Assembly: GCA_012519465.1 (NCBI GenBank)
Contig: JAAYQD010000400.1
Location: 1 to 6,600 of the forward strand
Source: Candidatus Cloacimonadota bacterium
Lineage (GTDB): Bacteria > Cloacimonadota > Cloacimonadia > Cloacimonadales > Cloacimonadaceae
Direction: 5' to 3'
DNA: 6,600 nucleotides
This document shows, in pieces, positions 1 to 6,246 of this stretch; the stretch's first letter is position 1; every line of letters begins with the position of its first letter. The notes under the pieces are model-generated. The model saw only the letters and a program-made list of their open reading frames with translations, was not told the DNA's origin and did not search any database. Both the position numbers and the translations under genes were made by a program.

Positions 1-203
1 AAAGCCGCCTCTATCGCTTCCGCTTGATGAGTGTAAGGCTGATGGTATTCCAACATTTTGAGGGCTTCGATGATGTCCTGGTGCAACGCCTTGGGCCAAG
101 GAGCATACTGGGCTTCTCTTTGCGGCTCCATCCGGCTGGCAACGATATGCCGAGCCCAACGAGGGTCTGAAAACAGGTTGTCTATAAACTGCTGTACATC
201 CAT
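1..203 (-). CDS. DEAD/DEAH-box helicase, N-terminal fragment (YprA/MrfA-like), runs off the left edge
   Basis: About 68 codons are visible, read from the complement of the left edge. The translation begins MDVQQFIDNL and continues through a segment resembling the region just before the first helicase motif of YprA-type superfamily 2 helicases: an 'AQYAPWP' stretch, an amphipathic helix, then 'YTHQAEAIEAA'. The last of these is the Q-motif-like adenine-recognition element (Y-x-H-Q-x-x-A-I) that precedes Walker A. Walker A itself, the DExH box and any C-terminal DUF1998 domain lie outside the window, so activity cannot be judged. YprA/MrfA proteins of this family are known as DNA helicases linked to DNA repair; the role here is inferred. 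ATG at 203 lies 8 bases after the stop of the upstream gene. An in-frame GTG at 215-213 would overlap that stop as GTGA, giving four extra residues (MKQP) and translational coupling. Neither start has a good Shine-Dalgarno site. Confidence 0.72.
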   Translation of the reverse strand, partial: MDVQQFIDNLFSDPRWARHIVASRMEPQREAQYAPWPKALHQDIIEALKMLEYHQPYTHQAEAIEAA

Positions 204-211
204 GGGTTGCT

Positions 212-2176
212 TCACTTGATAATCACCAATCTGCCATGATGTGCCTTGCCGTTTTGAAGTGTGCGAATCAGATACACGCCGGAGGCTAATCTCAGACTGC
301 TACCTTCAAAATGAGTGATGCCTTTTGCCCTATGGAGCAGACGACCGCGAAGGTCATAGATTTCCAGCCCAAACGGCGCCTTGCCCATATTTATCCAAAA
401 GTTTCCCTTGGAGGGATTAGGTGTCAAATGCAGAATAGGAGCTGGATTGTGGGTATTATCCCCTGTCACCCATCCCCCTTGGCTGCGCACCTTGATATCA
501 TCCAAAAATAGTGCCAAGGCATCCAAAGAAACAGCCTGCCAGGCAATGCGTATCGTTTGCCCTTGCCAAGCAGATAAATCGTATTGATAGCGTGTCCAGC
601 TGGCAGGTATATCCAGCCAGGGAAGGCTGTGTAAAGCGGTGAAATCCTGTGGGTCTGTGGAGCCTTCGGAAACCAAAACCTTAAGCCGTTCCAAGCCGTA
701 ATCCGCGGTTGCACTCCTTGCCCAAAAGCTTACGTTGGGCTCCGTTCCCAGATGGATGAGAGGGGAAATCAGCCAGTTATTATCTGGAGGATTGAGGGCA
801 TCGGGCGAGATCAGCATCTGCCTGCCCCCATGAGCAGGGATGCTGTGCAGAGGAGGAGTGGTGAGCGCAGAGGCAAAGGTCATCCATCCGCATGCCTCTC
901 CAGAGTGGGGGAAATCCACATCAGCCCAGGTCCAGGTGGGGCTGTTATCCAGATCATAGATCATCCAGCCGGGGATGGCATCAGAAAAGGCTGGCAAATC
1001 CTCAAAGCCTTGATGCAGAATAAGCAGGGGGTCAACGTAGGGAATATGCACGCTAACGCTTGCGGAAGGCGCAGAAAGCTGTCCCAAATGGTTGCGCGCC
1101 CTCACCCAATAAACATAAGTGGCACCAGTCACCACATCTTCATCAAGATAGGAGACATCGGGTGTGGTGGCAAGCTCCTGATCATTGCGATAGATGAGGT
1201 ACTCCACCACCGTTCCAGAAAGAGGTGCTTCCCACTGCAGATGGACAACATTATTCTCTGCAATCGCTTGCAGATTACGAGGCGGACCCAGCTGCTCTCC
1301 CTCCGTTACAAAGTGCCAGACAGGGCTGGGATAGACATTCCCGTCATGATGGGCAACCACCTGCCAGTAATAATTGGAAAGCATCTGCAATGGCTCGTTT
1401 AGATAAAGCTGTGTGTGGGAAACATCAGATAAAACCATCTCTAACGAATCTGCATGGGTGCCCAGCCAAAAGTCAAAGCTCTGGGCATCGCTGAGGAAAG
1501 AAAAACCTGTCTCGATAGAAACATCTGTGGCATCATGCTCTGGGGAAGGTTGATAAGGCGTATAACGTGTGATGGCGATATCCAGCCTGAGGTTGGGAAA
1601 AGAGTTGCGTATATGGTAGCCTTCGTCAGGCAATTCGTCAGGGTTGATCGGATCTACCTTTAGCACCGTCAACCCTCGAGGCAAAGCAGTGCTTTCACAA
1701 AAGAACTCGTCGTTGTTACTGGCGCGTCCCGGGCTGTTTTCCCTAACGGCAATCACCAAAGAGCCCTCTCCTTCATACATAAAGGGAGTCTGCAATACCA
1801 CGGTCATCCAACCGGTACCGGGAATCCCTCCTGAAAAAGCACTGATGGGCAAAATGCCGTCGAAACATAGAGTTAACTGATATTGTTCAACCCATTCTGC
1901 AAAGGATTCCTCCGGATGATGCCCCATCCATACCTGCAATTCATTGTTGCGATCATAAAAAACCTCGCTTGCAGCATAATACTGAAAAGAAAGGCTGCTA
2001 ATCAAGCCCAAACCTCCTATTTCGGAGGAAAGATAAAGCTGTTGGCTATAGCTATAATGGGAGTTTGGATCAAATGGCAGCCCCTGATTTGTGAGATTGC
2101 CCTCACCAATCTGTATCATTTCGGCAGGCAGGATAATGACTGCCAAAACAAAGATAATTATAGTAGCCAGCTTCAT
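212..2176 (-). CDS. Secreted modular protein with Ig/FN3-like domains, adhesin-type domain and type IX secretion (Por type A) sorting domain
   Basis: This 654-residue protein looks exported and probably surface-attached or released by the type IX secretion system. Residues 1-19 form a Sec signal peptide (Met-Lys, then a hydrophobic run ending near LPAEM). Residues ~21-205 are a beta-rich N-terminal domain I cannot name. Residues ~207-291 resemble an Ig/FN3-like domain (PSPEHDATDVS near its start, NYYWQVVA near its end). Residues ~297-380 are a fibronectin type III domain (PPRNLQA, VVHLQWEAP, EYLIYRN, YVYWVRARN). Residues ~386-565 match the MAM-like 'choice-of-anchor J'/cleaved-adhesin fold (HQGFEDLP, PGWMIYDLD, DNNWLISPLI, FLDDIKV). 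Residues ~581-654 are the sorting domain (LTPNPSKG, LEIYDLRGRLL, LASGVYLIR, ending GRLVIIK). No catalytic motif is visible, so a binding or adhesive role is the best guess. ATG at 2176 is supported by AAGGAG at 2188-2183 (6-base spacing) and by the signal peptide. The gene has its own upstream terminator and promoter-like site, and the helicase follows immediately. Confidence 0.85.
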   Translation of the reverse strand: MKLATIIIFVLAVIILPAEMIQIGEGNLTNQGLPFDPNSHYSYSQQLYLSSEIGGLGLISSLSFQYYAASEVFYDRNNELQVWMGHHPEESFAEWVEQYQLTLCFDGILPISAFSGGIPGTGWMTVVLQTPFMYEGEGSLVIAVRENSPGRASNNDEFFCESTALPRGLTVLKVDPINPDELPDEGYHIRNSFPNLRLDIAITRYTPYQPSPEHDATDVSIETGFSFLSDAQSFDFWLGTHADSLEMVLSDVSHTQLYLNEPLQMLSNYYWQVVAHHDGNVYPSPVWHFVTEGEQLGPPRNLQAIAENNVVHLQWEAPLSGTVVEYLIYRNDQELATTPDVSYLDEDVVTGATYVYWVRARNHLGQLSAPSASVSVHIPYVDPLLILHQGFEDLPAFSDAIPGWMIYDLDNSPTWTWADVDFPHSGEACGWMTFASALTTPPLHSIPAHGGRQMLISPDALNPPDNNWLISPLIHLGTEPNVSFWARSATADYGLERLKVLVSEGSTDPQDFTALHSLPWLDIPASWTRYQYDLSAWQGQTIRIAWQAVSLDALALFLDDIKVRSQGGWVTGDNTHNPAPILHLTPNPSKGNFWINMGKAPFGLEIYDLRGRLLHRAKGITHFEGSSLRLASGVYLIRTLQNGKAHHGRLVIIK

Positions 2177-2212
2177 AATGGGCTCCTTGCATCAGATCTC
2201 ATACTTGAAAAT

Positions 2213-2253
2213 TATTCTGGAAGCATCGAAGCAGCGCTACACTTTTTTGTCAA
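2213..2253 (-). promoter_or_regulatory. Probable promoter of the secreted-protein gene
   Basis: A perfect TTGACA (-35) lies at 2253-2248, just downstream of the frr terminator and 71 bases before the ATG. At 17-base spacing the -10 position holds TTCGAT (2230-2225), which matches TATAAT at only three positions, so the start site is uncertain. The location between a terminator and a gene with its own Shine-Dalgarno site favours a real promoter, but the box assignment assumes sigma-70-like preferences. Confidence 0.4.
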
Positions 2254-2275
2254 GCCGTCTCTTTTGTTTACACAC

Positions 2276-2302
2276 AAAAAAACGGGAAGCGCCAGCCTCC
2301 CG
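2276..2302 (-). terminator. Intrinsic (Rho-independent) terminator after frr
   Basis: On the minus-strand transcript, arms CGGGAGGC and GCUUCCCG form an 8-bp stem (one G-U wobble) closed by a UGGC tetraloop, followed directly by seven U residues. The hairpin begins 31 bases after the frr stop. In plus-strand RNA the wobble becomes an A-C mismatch and there is no U run, so the element acts leftward. It ends the ribosomal/translation gene cluster and separates it from the secreted-protein gene. Confidence 0.9.
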
Positions 2303-2333
2303 CTTAGGATTTATAGTGATTCGAAAGGGAAGC

Positions 2334-2888
2334 TTACACTTCCATAATCTCTTTTTCTTTGGCGCTTTCCGCCTCGTCTATTTTCTTAATCCATTCATCG
2401 GTAATATCCTGCAGGTCTTTCAGCAGCCTCTTCTCATCATCTTCACTGATCTCAGAATCCTTTTTCATCTTTTTGGCTTGATCGTTGGAATCTCTGCGGA
2501 TGTTGCGGATAGCCACGCGTGCTTCTTCTCCCAGCTTTTTCATCCCGCGCACTATTTCTTTGCGCTTATCTTCTGTAAGCGGCTGGAAAGGCAGACGAAT
2601 CACGTTGCCATCGTTTTCCGGGGTGATGCCCAAGTTTGCTGCCAGGATAGCTTTTTCCACATCAGCCAGGGTTGTTTTATCCCAGGGTTGGATCACTATC
2701 AGGCGTGCTTCGGGGATGGATACGTTGCAAAACTGTTTGATCGCCTGGGGCTGACCGTAGTAGTTGATGCGAATATCATCCAGAATGGATGCGCTGGCGC
2801 GTCCTGTGCGCACACGGGCAAATTGGTGCAAGAGCGAATCAAACGATTTGCTCATCTTATCTTTGGTATTTGTTTTCAGGTTTTCCAT
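2334..2888 (-). CDS. frr: Ribosome recycling factor (RRF)
   Basis: RRF acts with EF-G in the cytoplasm to split post-termination ribosomes so the subunits can be reused. The 184-residue length is typical (about 185). The long-helix domain and the short beta domain are both present. Recognisable motifs are RVRTGRA (25-31), YYGQP (43-47), IQPWDK (66-71), ENDGN (91-95) with R98-LP, LTEDKRKE (104-111), and the helical signature RNIRRDSND (128-136) followed by a lysine-rich helix. The ATG at 2888 has a purine-rich AGAGGAG just upstream, with short spacing. The gene starts 18 bases after pyrH ends, so it is the last gene of the operon, and a strong terminator follows. Nothing is truncated or unusual. 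The pairing with pyrH directly upstream is the common bacterial order and confirms the call. Confidence 0.98.
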   Translation of the reverse strand: MENLKTNTKDKMSKSFDSLLHQFARVRTGRASASILDDIRINYYGQPQAIKQFCNVSIPEARLIVIQPWDKTTLADVEKAILAANLGITPENDGNVIRLPFQPLTEDKRKEIVRGMKKLGEEARVAIRNIRRDSNDQAKKMKKDSEISEDDEKRLLKDLQDITDEWIKKIDEAESAKEKEIMEV

Positions 2889-2906
2889 TTTCTCCTCTTT
2901 TCCTGG

Positions 2907-3629
2907 TCATGGATGAATAAAGGTACCCACATTGGCATCCGTCAAGGCGGCGCGCAATTGAGACACATTGCATACCTTAATGTGCAGATTATTCTCTTTG
3001 GCAAGGGAAAACGCCGTCATATCCATCACTCTAAGCTGCCTGGAAAGGCATTCCTGATAGCTGGCGCTGGAGATAAATTCTGCATTTTTATCTGTTTCGG
3101 GATCCGCACTGTACAGCCCATCCACCTTGGTGGCTTTGAGCACCAAATCCAGCCTCAGCTCGATTGCTCTCAAGACGGCGGCTGTATCGGTGGTAAAAAA
3201 TGGGGAACCAGTGCCTCCCGCCAAAAAGCAAATCTTGCCATCTGCCAATGCCTGTTTGGCTTTCAACGGTGAATAGTGTGTGGTCATTTTATCCATAGGC
3301 AGGATGCTTTGTACGGTGGCAGGATAGTTTTTCTTGTTCAGAATCTCAGCCAGATACAGGGCATTTTGCACCGTTGCCAACATCCCTATATTATCCAGGG
3401 TCACACGGTCCAGGCTCTGGTTTTTCCATCTGCCGCCGCGGAAGATATTGCCTCCGCCCAACACGATGGAAATGCTGTATCCCAGCCTTTTGATGGCGAT
3501 GATCTCATCACTGAGGTGATCTATCACGTCATCATCAAAACCGTGGCCTTTGTCTCCTGCCAACACTTCACCGCTCAGCTTGATGAGGATGCTGTGTATT
3601 CTTTCCAGTTGATAGGTATGGTTTTCCAT
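2907..3629 (-). CDS. pyrH: Uridylate kinase (UMP kinase)
   Basis: PyrH phosphorylates UMP to UDP with ATP in the cytoplasm, a step of pyrimidine nucleotide synthesis. It belongs to the amino-acid-kinase fold family and is typically a hexamer. At 240 residues it has normal length. Visible motifs in order are KLSGE (17-21), GGGNIFRG (58-65), DNIGMLAT (79-86), the UMP-binding GGTGSPFFTTDTAA (138-151), KATKVDGLYSADP (165-177) and VMDMTA (201-206). All expected elements are intact. The first possible start, ATG at 3629, lies 15 bases after the tsf stop, and no other ATG precedes the KLSGE motif. Upstream of it (gccaatcacacagtc) there is no Shine-Dalgarno site, unlike the AAGGAG seen before most other genes in this window. 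Translation may therefore depend on coupling to tsf. It is co-oriented with frr, 18 bases apart. Confidence 0.98.
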   Translation of the reverse strand: MENHTYQLERIHSILIKLSGEVLAGDKGHGFDDDVIDHLSDEIIAIKRLGYSISIVLGGGNIFRGGRWKNQSLDRVTLDNIGMLATVQNALYLAEILNKKNYPATVQSILPMDKMTTHYSPLKAKQALADGKICFLAGGTGSPFFTTDTAAVLRAIELRLDLVLKATKVDGLYSADPETDKNAEFISSASYQECLSRQLRVMDMTAFSLAKENNLHIKVCNVSQLRAALTDANVGTFIHP

Positions 3630-3644
3630 GACTGTGTGATTGGC

Positions 3645-4241
3645 TTATTCGCCCAGGGTGTAACGGACAAAGCGGGCGACCTGGATATTTTCTCCAATGG
3701 TGGTGATAGCTTCGGTGAGCAGATCTTTCACGGTGCGCTTGTCGTCACTGATCAATTCTTGCTCCATCAGGGAGTGTTCGGAGGCATATTTCTTGATCAC
3801 GCCTTCCACTATTTTATCCACGATCTCCGGCTTTTTGCCATCCAAGACAGCCTTGTTGCGGGCAATATCTGCTTCTGCTTCCAAAACGGCAGGGTCTATT
3901 TTATCGGCAGACACAGCCAAAGGATTGGTGGCTGCGATTTGCAGGCAAATCTCGTCTGCCAAAGCCTTAAACTGATCCGTGCGTGCCACAAAGTCGGATT
4001 CACAATTCAGCTCCATCAGCACGCCAATTTTGCCGTTGAAATGGATATAGGAATGTATGATGCCTTCTTTGGTCTCACGTGCTGCTTTGCCTTCGGCCTT
4101 GCTGATGCCGCGCTCGCGCAGATATTTGATGGCGGCTTCCATATCGCCGTTTGTTTCCACCAACGCCTTACGGCATTCCATCATGCCCACGCTGGTGCGT
4201 TCACGTAATTCTTTTACCATTGATGCTGTGATTTCAGCCAT
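3645..4241 (-). CDS. tsf: Elongation factor Ts, short form
   Basis: EF-Ts regenerates EF-Tu-GTP by promoting GDP release from EF-Tu in the cytoplasm. The N-terminal UBA-like domain is clear (VKELRERTSVGMMECRKAL, residues 9-27, with NGDMEAAIKYLRERG at 31-45). The core exchange motif reads ESDFVAR at 81-87, a conservative form of the family's TDFVAR. The C-terminus ends GENIQVARFVRYTLGE. At 198 residues it is the short type, as in Thermus, rather than the ~283-residue enterobacterial type, which carries extra C-terminal sequence. The ATG at 4241 has AAGGAG at 4253-4248 with 6-base spacing. The 79-base gap from rpsB contains a stable hairpin (4277-4303), while pyrH follows after 15 bases. The start is well supported because MAEITASMVKELRE is the usual beginning of the family. 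Confidence 0.98.
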   Translation of the reverse strand: MAEITASMVKELRERTSVGMMECRKALVETNGDMEAAIKYLRERGISKAEGKAARETKEGIIHSYIHFNGKIGVLMELNCESDFVARTDQFKALADEICLQIAATNPLAVSADKIDPAVLEAEADIARNKAVLDGKKPEIVDKIVEGVIKKYASEHSLMEQELISDDKRTVKDLLTEAITTIGENIQVARFVRYTLGE

Positions 4242-4276
4242 TGTTAGCTCCTTAAAAATTGTCTGGTTTTCAAATT

Positions 4277-4303
4277 GCGGGCAGGGTTATGCGCCCCGCC
4301 CGC
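4277..4303 (-). promoter_or_regulatory. GC-rich intercistronic hairpin between rpsB and tsf
   Basis: On the minus-strand RNA, arms GCGGGCGGGG and CCCUGCCCGC form a continuous 10-bp stem with one G-U wobble and a 7-base loop (CGCAUAA). The sequence after the stem is AAUUUGAAAACC, so there is no U run for efficient leftward termination. An A-rich run (AAAAAAATAA) precedes it instead. Read as plus-strand RNA, the wobble becomes an A-C mismatch but a U-rich run follows the stem. The hairpin may attenuate, stabilise or mark processing of the rpsB-tsf mRNA; the function is inferred. Confidence 0.6.
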
Positions 4304-4320
4304 TTATTTTTTTGGTTTTA

Positions 4321-5154
4321 TTATTCTTCTGTTTTTTCGGGGGTTTCTGCTTCTGGTGCAGCAGCCTCAGCTTTCGGCTCTTCGGTTACAGGCTCTTCTG
4401 TGGGAGCTGCTTCTTCAGTATCAGCCGTCTCAGCTGCGGGTTCTTCTCCCTCTTCATCTTTGCCCTCGGTGGCAAGATTGCGGCCTTCCACGATGGCATT
4501 TGCCATGATATCGGTGATCAGAGTGATGGCACGAGTGGCGTCGTCATTGGAGGGAATCACATAATCCACCTTGTCGGGATCACAATTGGTATCCACCATG
4601 CCCACGATGGGGATTCCCAGAATGCGGGCTTCGTGCACGGCGATATTTTCATAATCGGTATCCACCACAAACACGGCGCTGGGCAGGGCGTCCATTCCGC
4701 GGATGCCGCCCAGGGAAAACTCAAGTTTGTCATGCATACGCTTCATCTTCTGTTGTTCCAGCTTGGTATAGTTGTTGATGGTACCATCAGCCACGATATC
4801 TTCATAGTATTTCATCTTATCCACGCTTTGACGGATGGTGGTCATATTGGTGAGCATGCCACCATACCAACGCTGGTTCACAAAGAATACACCAGCTTTT
4901 TCGGCAGATTCACGAATGGCGGCTTGTGCTTGTTTTTTGGTGCCCACAAAGAGGACATATTCCTGGCGATGTGCCACTTCCTTGAAAAACTGATAAGCTT
5001 CATTGATTGCATCGACGGTCTGTTTGAGGTCGATGATGTGGATTCCATTGCGCTTGATAAAGATATACTTGCGCATCTTGGGATTCCACTTGTAGGTCTG
5101 ATGCCCAAAGTGGACGCCAGACTCAAGTAGTTGTTTCATAGAAACTACGGACAT
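4321..5154 (-). CDS. rpsB: Small ribosomal subunit protein S2 (uS2) with acidic C-terminal tail
   Basis: S2 is a late-assembling protein on the solvent side of the 30S subunit, near S1 and the mRNA exit region. Motifs in order: GVHFGHQTYKWNPKMRKY (13-30), RNGIHIIDL (35-43), VLFVGTKKQAQ (67-77), QRWYGGMLTN (94-103), SLGGIRGMDALPSAVFVVD (147-165) and GIPIVGMVDTNCDPDKVDYV (180-199), then PSNDDATRAI (201-210). The conserved body ends near residue 229. Residues 230-277 form a low-complexity tail of Glu, Ala, Pro and Thr with about 20 acidic and 3 basic residues, making the protein longer than the 241-residue E. coli form. Such tails occur in other phyla and are expected to be disordered. ATG at 5154 has AAGGAG at 5165-5160, five bases away. 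It heads the rpsB-tsf-pyrH-frr series and is preceded by a long spacer that may hold a regulatory leader. Confidence 0.98.
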   Translation of the reverse strand: MSVVSMKQLLESGVHFGHQTYKWNPKMRKYIFIKRNGIHIIDLKQTVDAINEAYQFFKEVAHRQEYVLFVGTKKQAQAAIRESAEKAGVFFVNQRWYGGMLTNMTTIRQSVDKMKYYEDIVADGTINNYTKLEQQKMKRMHDKLEFSLGGIRGMDALPSAVFVVDTDYENIAVHEARILGIPIVGMVDTNCDPDKVDYVIPSNDDATRAITLITDIMANAIVEGRNLATEGKDEEGEEPAAETADTEEAAPTEEPVTEEPKAEAAAPEAETPEKTEE

Positions 5155-5329
5155 TCTTTCTCCTTAAAGTGTTACGGTTGTGTATCCACACGCGGATATA
5201 CGCAATTCAGAGGATGATCCATCCTCACCGCCTTGCAACTCCGCGGGTGGTTTAGTGGTTTGGAATAATGCTGATCTAATCATCAATTCTAATGGGGAAA
5301 CACAGCAGTTTCCCCAAAACCCTGTTCTT
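5155..5329 (-). promoter_or_regulatory. Structured rpsI-rpsB spacer, candidate rpsB leader
   Basis: This 175-base gap is much longer than the other spacers in the cluster and holds several hairpins. From upstream to downstream on the minus strand they are: a perfect 8-bp stem GGGGAAAC/GUUUCCCC (5294-5315); a bulged CACC-GC/GC-GGUG helix (5226-5249); an abutting 7-bp GAGGAUG/CAUCCUC stem with a 3-base loop (5210-5226); and a small UAUCC/GGAUA stem (5183-5198). The last ends about 17 bases before the Shine-Dalgarno site. In E. coli, S2 represses its own rpsB-tsf mRNA through its leader, so a similar autogenous role is plausible here. No convincing -35/-10 pair is visible. Confidence 0.4.
5294..5315 (-). 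terminator. Perfect 8-bp hairpin after rpsI, possible weak or non-canonical terminator
   Basis: Arms GGGGAAAC and GUUUCCCC pair perfectly around the loop UGCUGU, starting 14 bases after the rpsI stop. The following sequence (AUUAGAAUUGAUG) has no U tract, so it is not a canonical intrinsic terminator. It could be a partial attenuator, an RNA 3'-end stabiliser for the rplM-rpsI message, or the first element of an rpsB leader. Confidence 0.4.
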
Positions 5330-5716
5330 TTAACGTTTGGAGAACTGGAATCTCTTTCTGGCACCGGGGCGACCGGGCTTTTTGCGCTCCACCATACGGG
5401 AATCGCGAGTGAGAAATCCACGGGCTTTGAGTGCAGGTTTCAGTTCCTCGTCATAATCAACGAGAGCGCGGGAAATACCGTGACGGATGGCTCCGGCTTG
5501 ACCGCTGAGTCCACCGCCATAGACGTTTACAAACACGTCGAAATTGTTGCTCAAACCCAGCTCTTTCAGTGGTTGCTCCACCACCATTTCCAGGGTTTCG
5601 CGCTGCAGATATTTCTTCATCTGAACCTTGTTGATGATACGTTTTCCCGTTCCAGGCATCAAGCGGACACGGGCCACGGCATTTTTCCTTCTGCCTACGG
5701 CATCATAACTTTGCAT
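5330..5716 (-). CDS. rpsI: Small ribosomal subunit protein S9 (uS9)
   Basis: S9 sits in the head of the 30S subunit, and its C-terminal tail reaches the P-site tRNA. The 128-residue protein has the usual length (about 130). It shows [12 protein letters not shown] (8-19), [10 protein letters not shown] (21-30), [20 protein letters not shown] (63-82) and the basic tail [19 protein letters not shown] (102-120), ending in the invariant Lys-Arg pair that contacts P-site tRNA. The ATG at 5716 is five bases after the rplM stop. Its AAGGAG Shine-Dalgarno (5730-5725) overlaps the last codons of rplM, which indicates a tightly coupled two-gene unit. The L13-S9 pair is conserved in most bacteria. The gene is followed by a strong hairpin and the long spacer before rpsB. 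Confidence 0.98.
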   Translation of the reverse strand: MQSYDAVGRRKNAVARVRLMPGTGKRIINKVQMKKYLQRETLEMVVEQPLKELGLSNNFDVFVNVYGGGLSGQAGAIRHGISRALVDYDEELKPALKARGFLTRDSRMVERKKPGRPGARKRFQFSKR

Positions 5717-5721
5717 ACTTG

Positions 5722-6156
5722 TTACTCCTTAATTTCAAGCACGACAGGCTGTTGCGCAGCATGAGGATGCTCGCTGCCTGCGTAAACTTTGAGTTTTTTA
5801 AACATCGCACGTCCCAGAGTGGTCTTGGGCAGCATGCCTCTCACAGCTTGCTGGATGATCCGCTCCGGATGTTTTTCCAATACTTTGGCAAAGGGGGTTT
5901 CTTTGAGTCCGCCAGGATACCCGCTATAGGCCTGATAGACCTTTTGCTGGGCTTTAAGACCGGTCAATTTCACCTTTTCGGCATTGATCACGATCACAAA
6001 ATCTCCCGTATCGAGGTTTGGCGCAAAGTAAGGTTTGTTCTTACCGCGCAAAATCGCTGCGATCTGAGAAGAGAGGCGTCCCAAAGGCAACCCTGTTGCG
6101 TCCACTACATACCATGCTTGATGGATGTCTTGAGGACTCGGGGTGAGGGTTTTCAT
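5722..6156 (-). CDS. rplM: Large ribosomal subunit protein L13 (uL13)
   Basis: L13 is an early-assembling protein that binds 23S rRNA in the 50S subunit. Length is 144 residues, close to the 142 of E. coli. Recognisable segments are [19 protein letters not shown] (15-33), [20 protein letters not shown] (36-55), NAEKVKLTG (58-66), [10 protein letters not shown] (77-86) and the family signature [19 protein letters not shown] (104-122), followed by [16 protein letters not shown] (122-137). The ATG at 6156 has AAGGAG at 6167-6162, five bases away. It is the first gene of the ribosomal unit: a perfect TTGACA lies upstream, and rpsI follows after five bases. Everything is family-typical. Confidence 0.98.
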   Translation of the reverse strand: MKTLTPSPQDIHQAWYVVDATGLPLGRLSSQIAAILRGKNKPYFAPNLDTGDFVIVINAEKVKLTGLKAQQKVYQAYSGYPGGLKETPFAKVLEKHPERIIQQAVRGMLPKTTLGRAMFKKLKVYAGSEHPHAAQQPVVLEIKE

Positions 6157-6188
6157 TGAGTCTCCTTGTCATATTTTTGTTCAGAATG

Positions 6189-6218
6189 CCACAATTTTGG
6201 TATGCGTCACTGTGTCAA
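6189..6218 (-). promoter_or_regulatory. Possible promoter of rplM-rpsI
   Basis: A perfect TTGACA (-35) lies at 6218-6213 in the 90-base gap between the membrane-protein gene and rplM, 56 bases before the rplM start codon. At 17-18 base spacing the sequence is ATTGTGG, which is a poor TATAAT. The same perfect TTGACA with a poor -10 is found before the secreted-protein gene, so this lineage may use a different -10 preference. Box assignment is tentative. Confidence 0.35.
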
Positions 6219-6246
6219 TGAAAAAGTGTGGCTTATGAGGATAAGT

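Noticed and set aside
752..1402. Plus-strand open frame of 216 codons inside the secreted-protein gene
   Set aside because: The opposite strand encodes a continuous protein with a signal peptide, FN3 and sorting domains; this frame shows no recognisable domain.
2091..3272. Long plus-strand open frame (393 codons) across frr and the end of pyrH
   Set aside because: It is antisense to two intact, clearly identified genes, has no family resemblance, is rich in Cys, His and Phe as expected for a shadow frame, and has no supporting Shine-Dalgarno site.
3276..5130. Plus-strand open frames over pyrH/tsf (310 codons) and tsf/rpsB (357 codons)
   Set aside because: They mirror the codon bias of the highly conserved sense genes and show low-complexity shadow composition. 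The sense proteins have all their family motifs.
6229..6245. Small inverted repeat CTTAT/ATAAG after the membrane-protein gene, considered as a terminator
   Set aside because: The stem is only 5 AT-rich base pairs and the U run is several bases away, so it is too weak to call a terminator.
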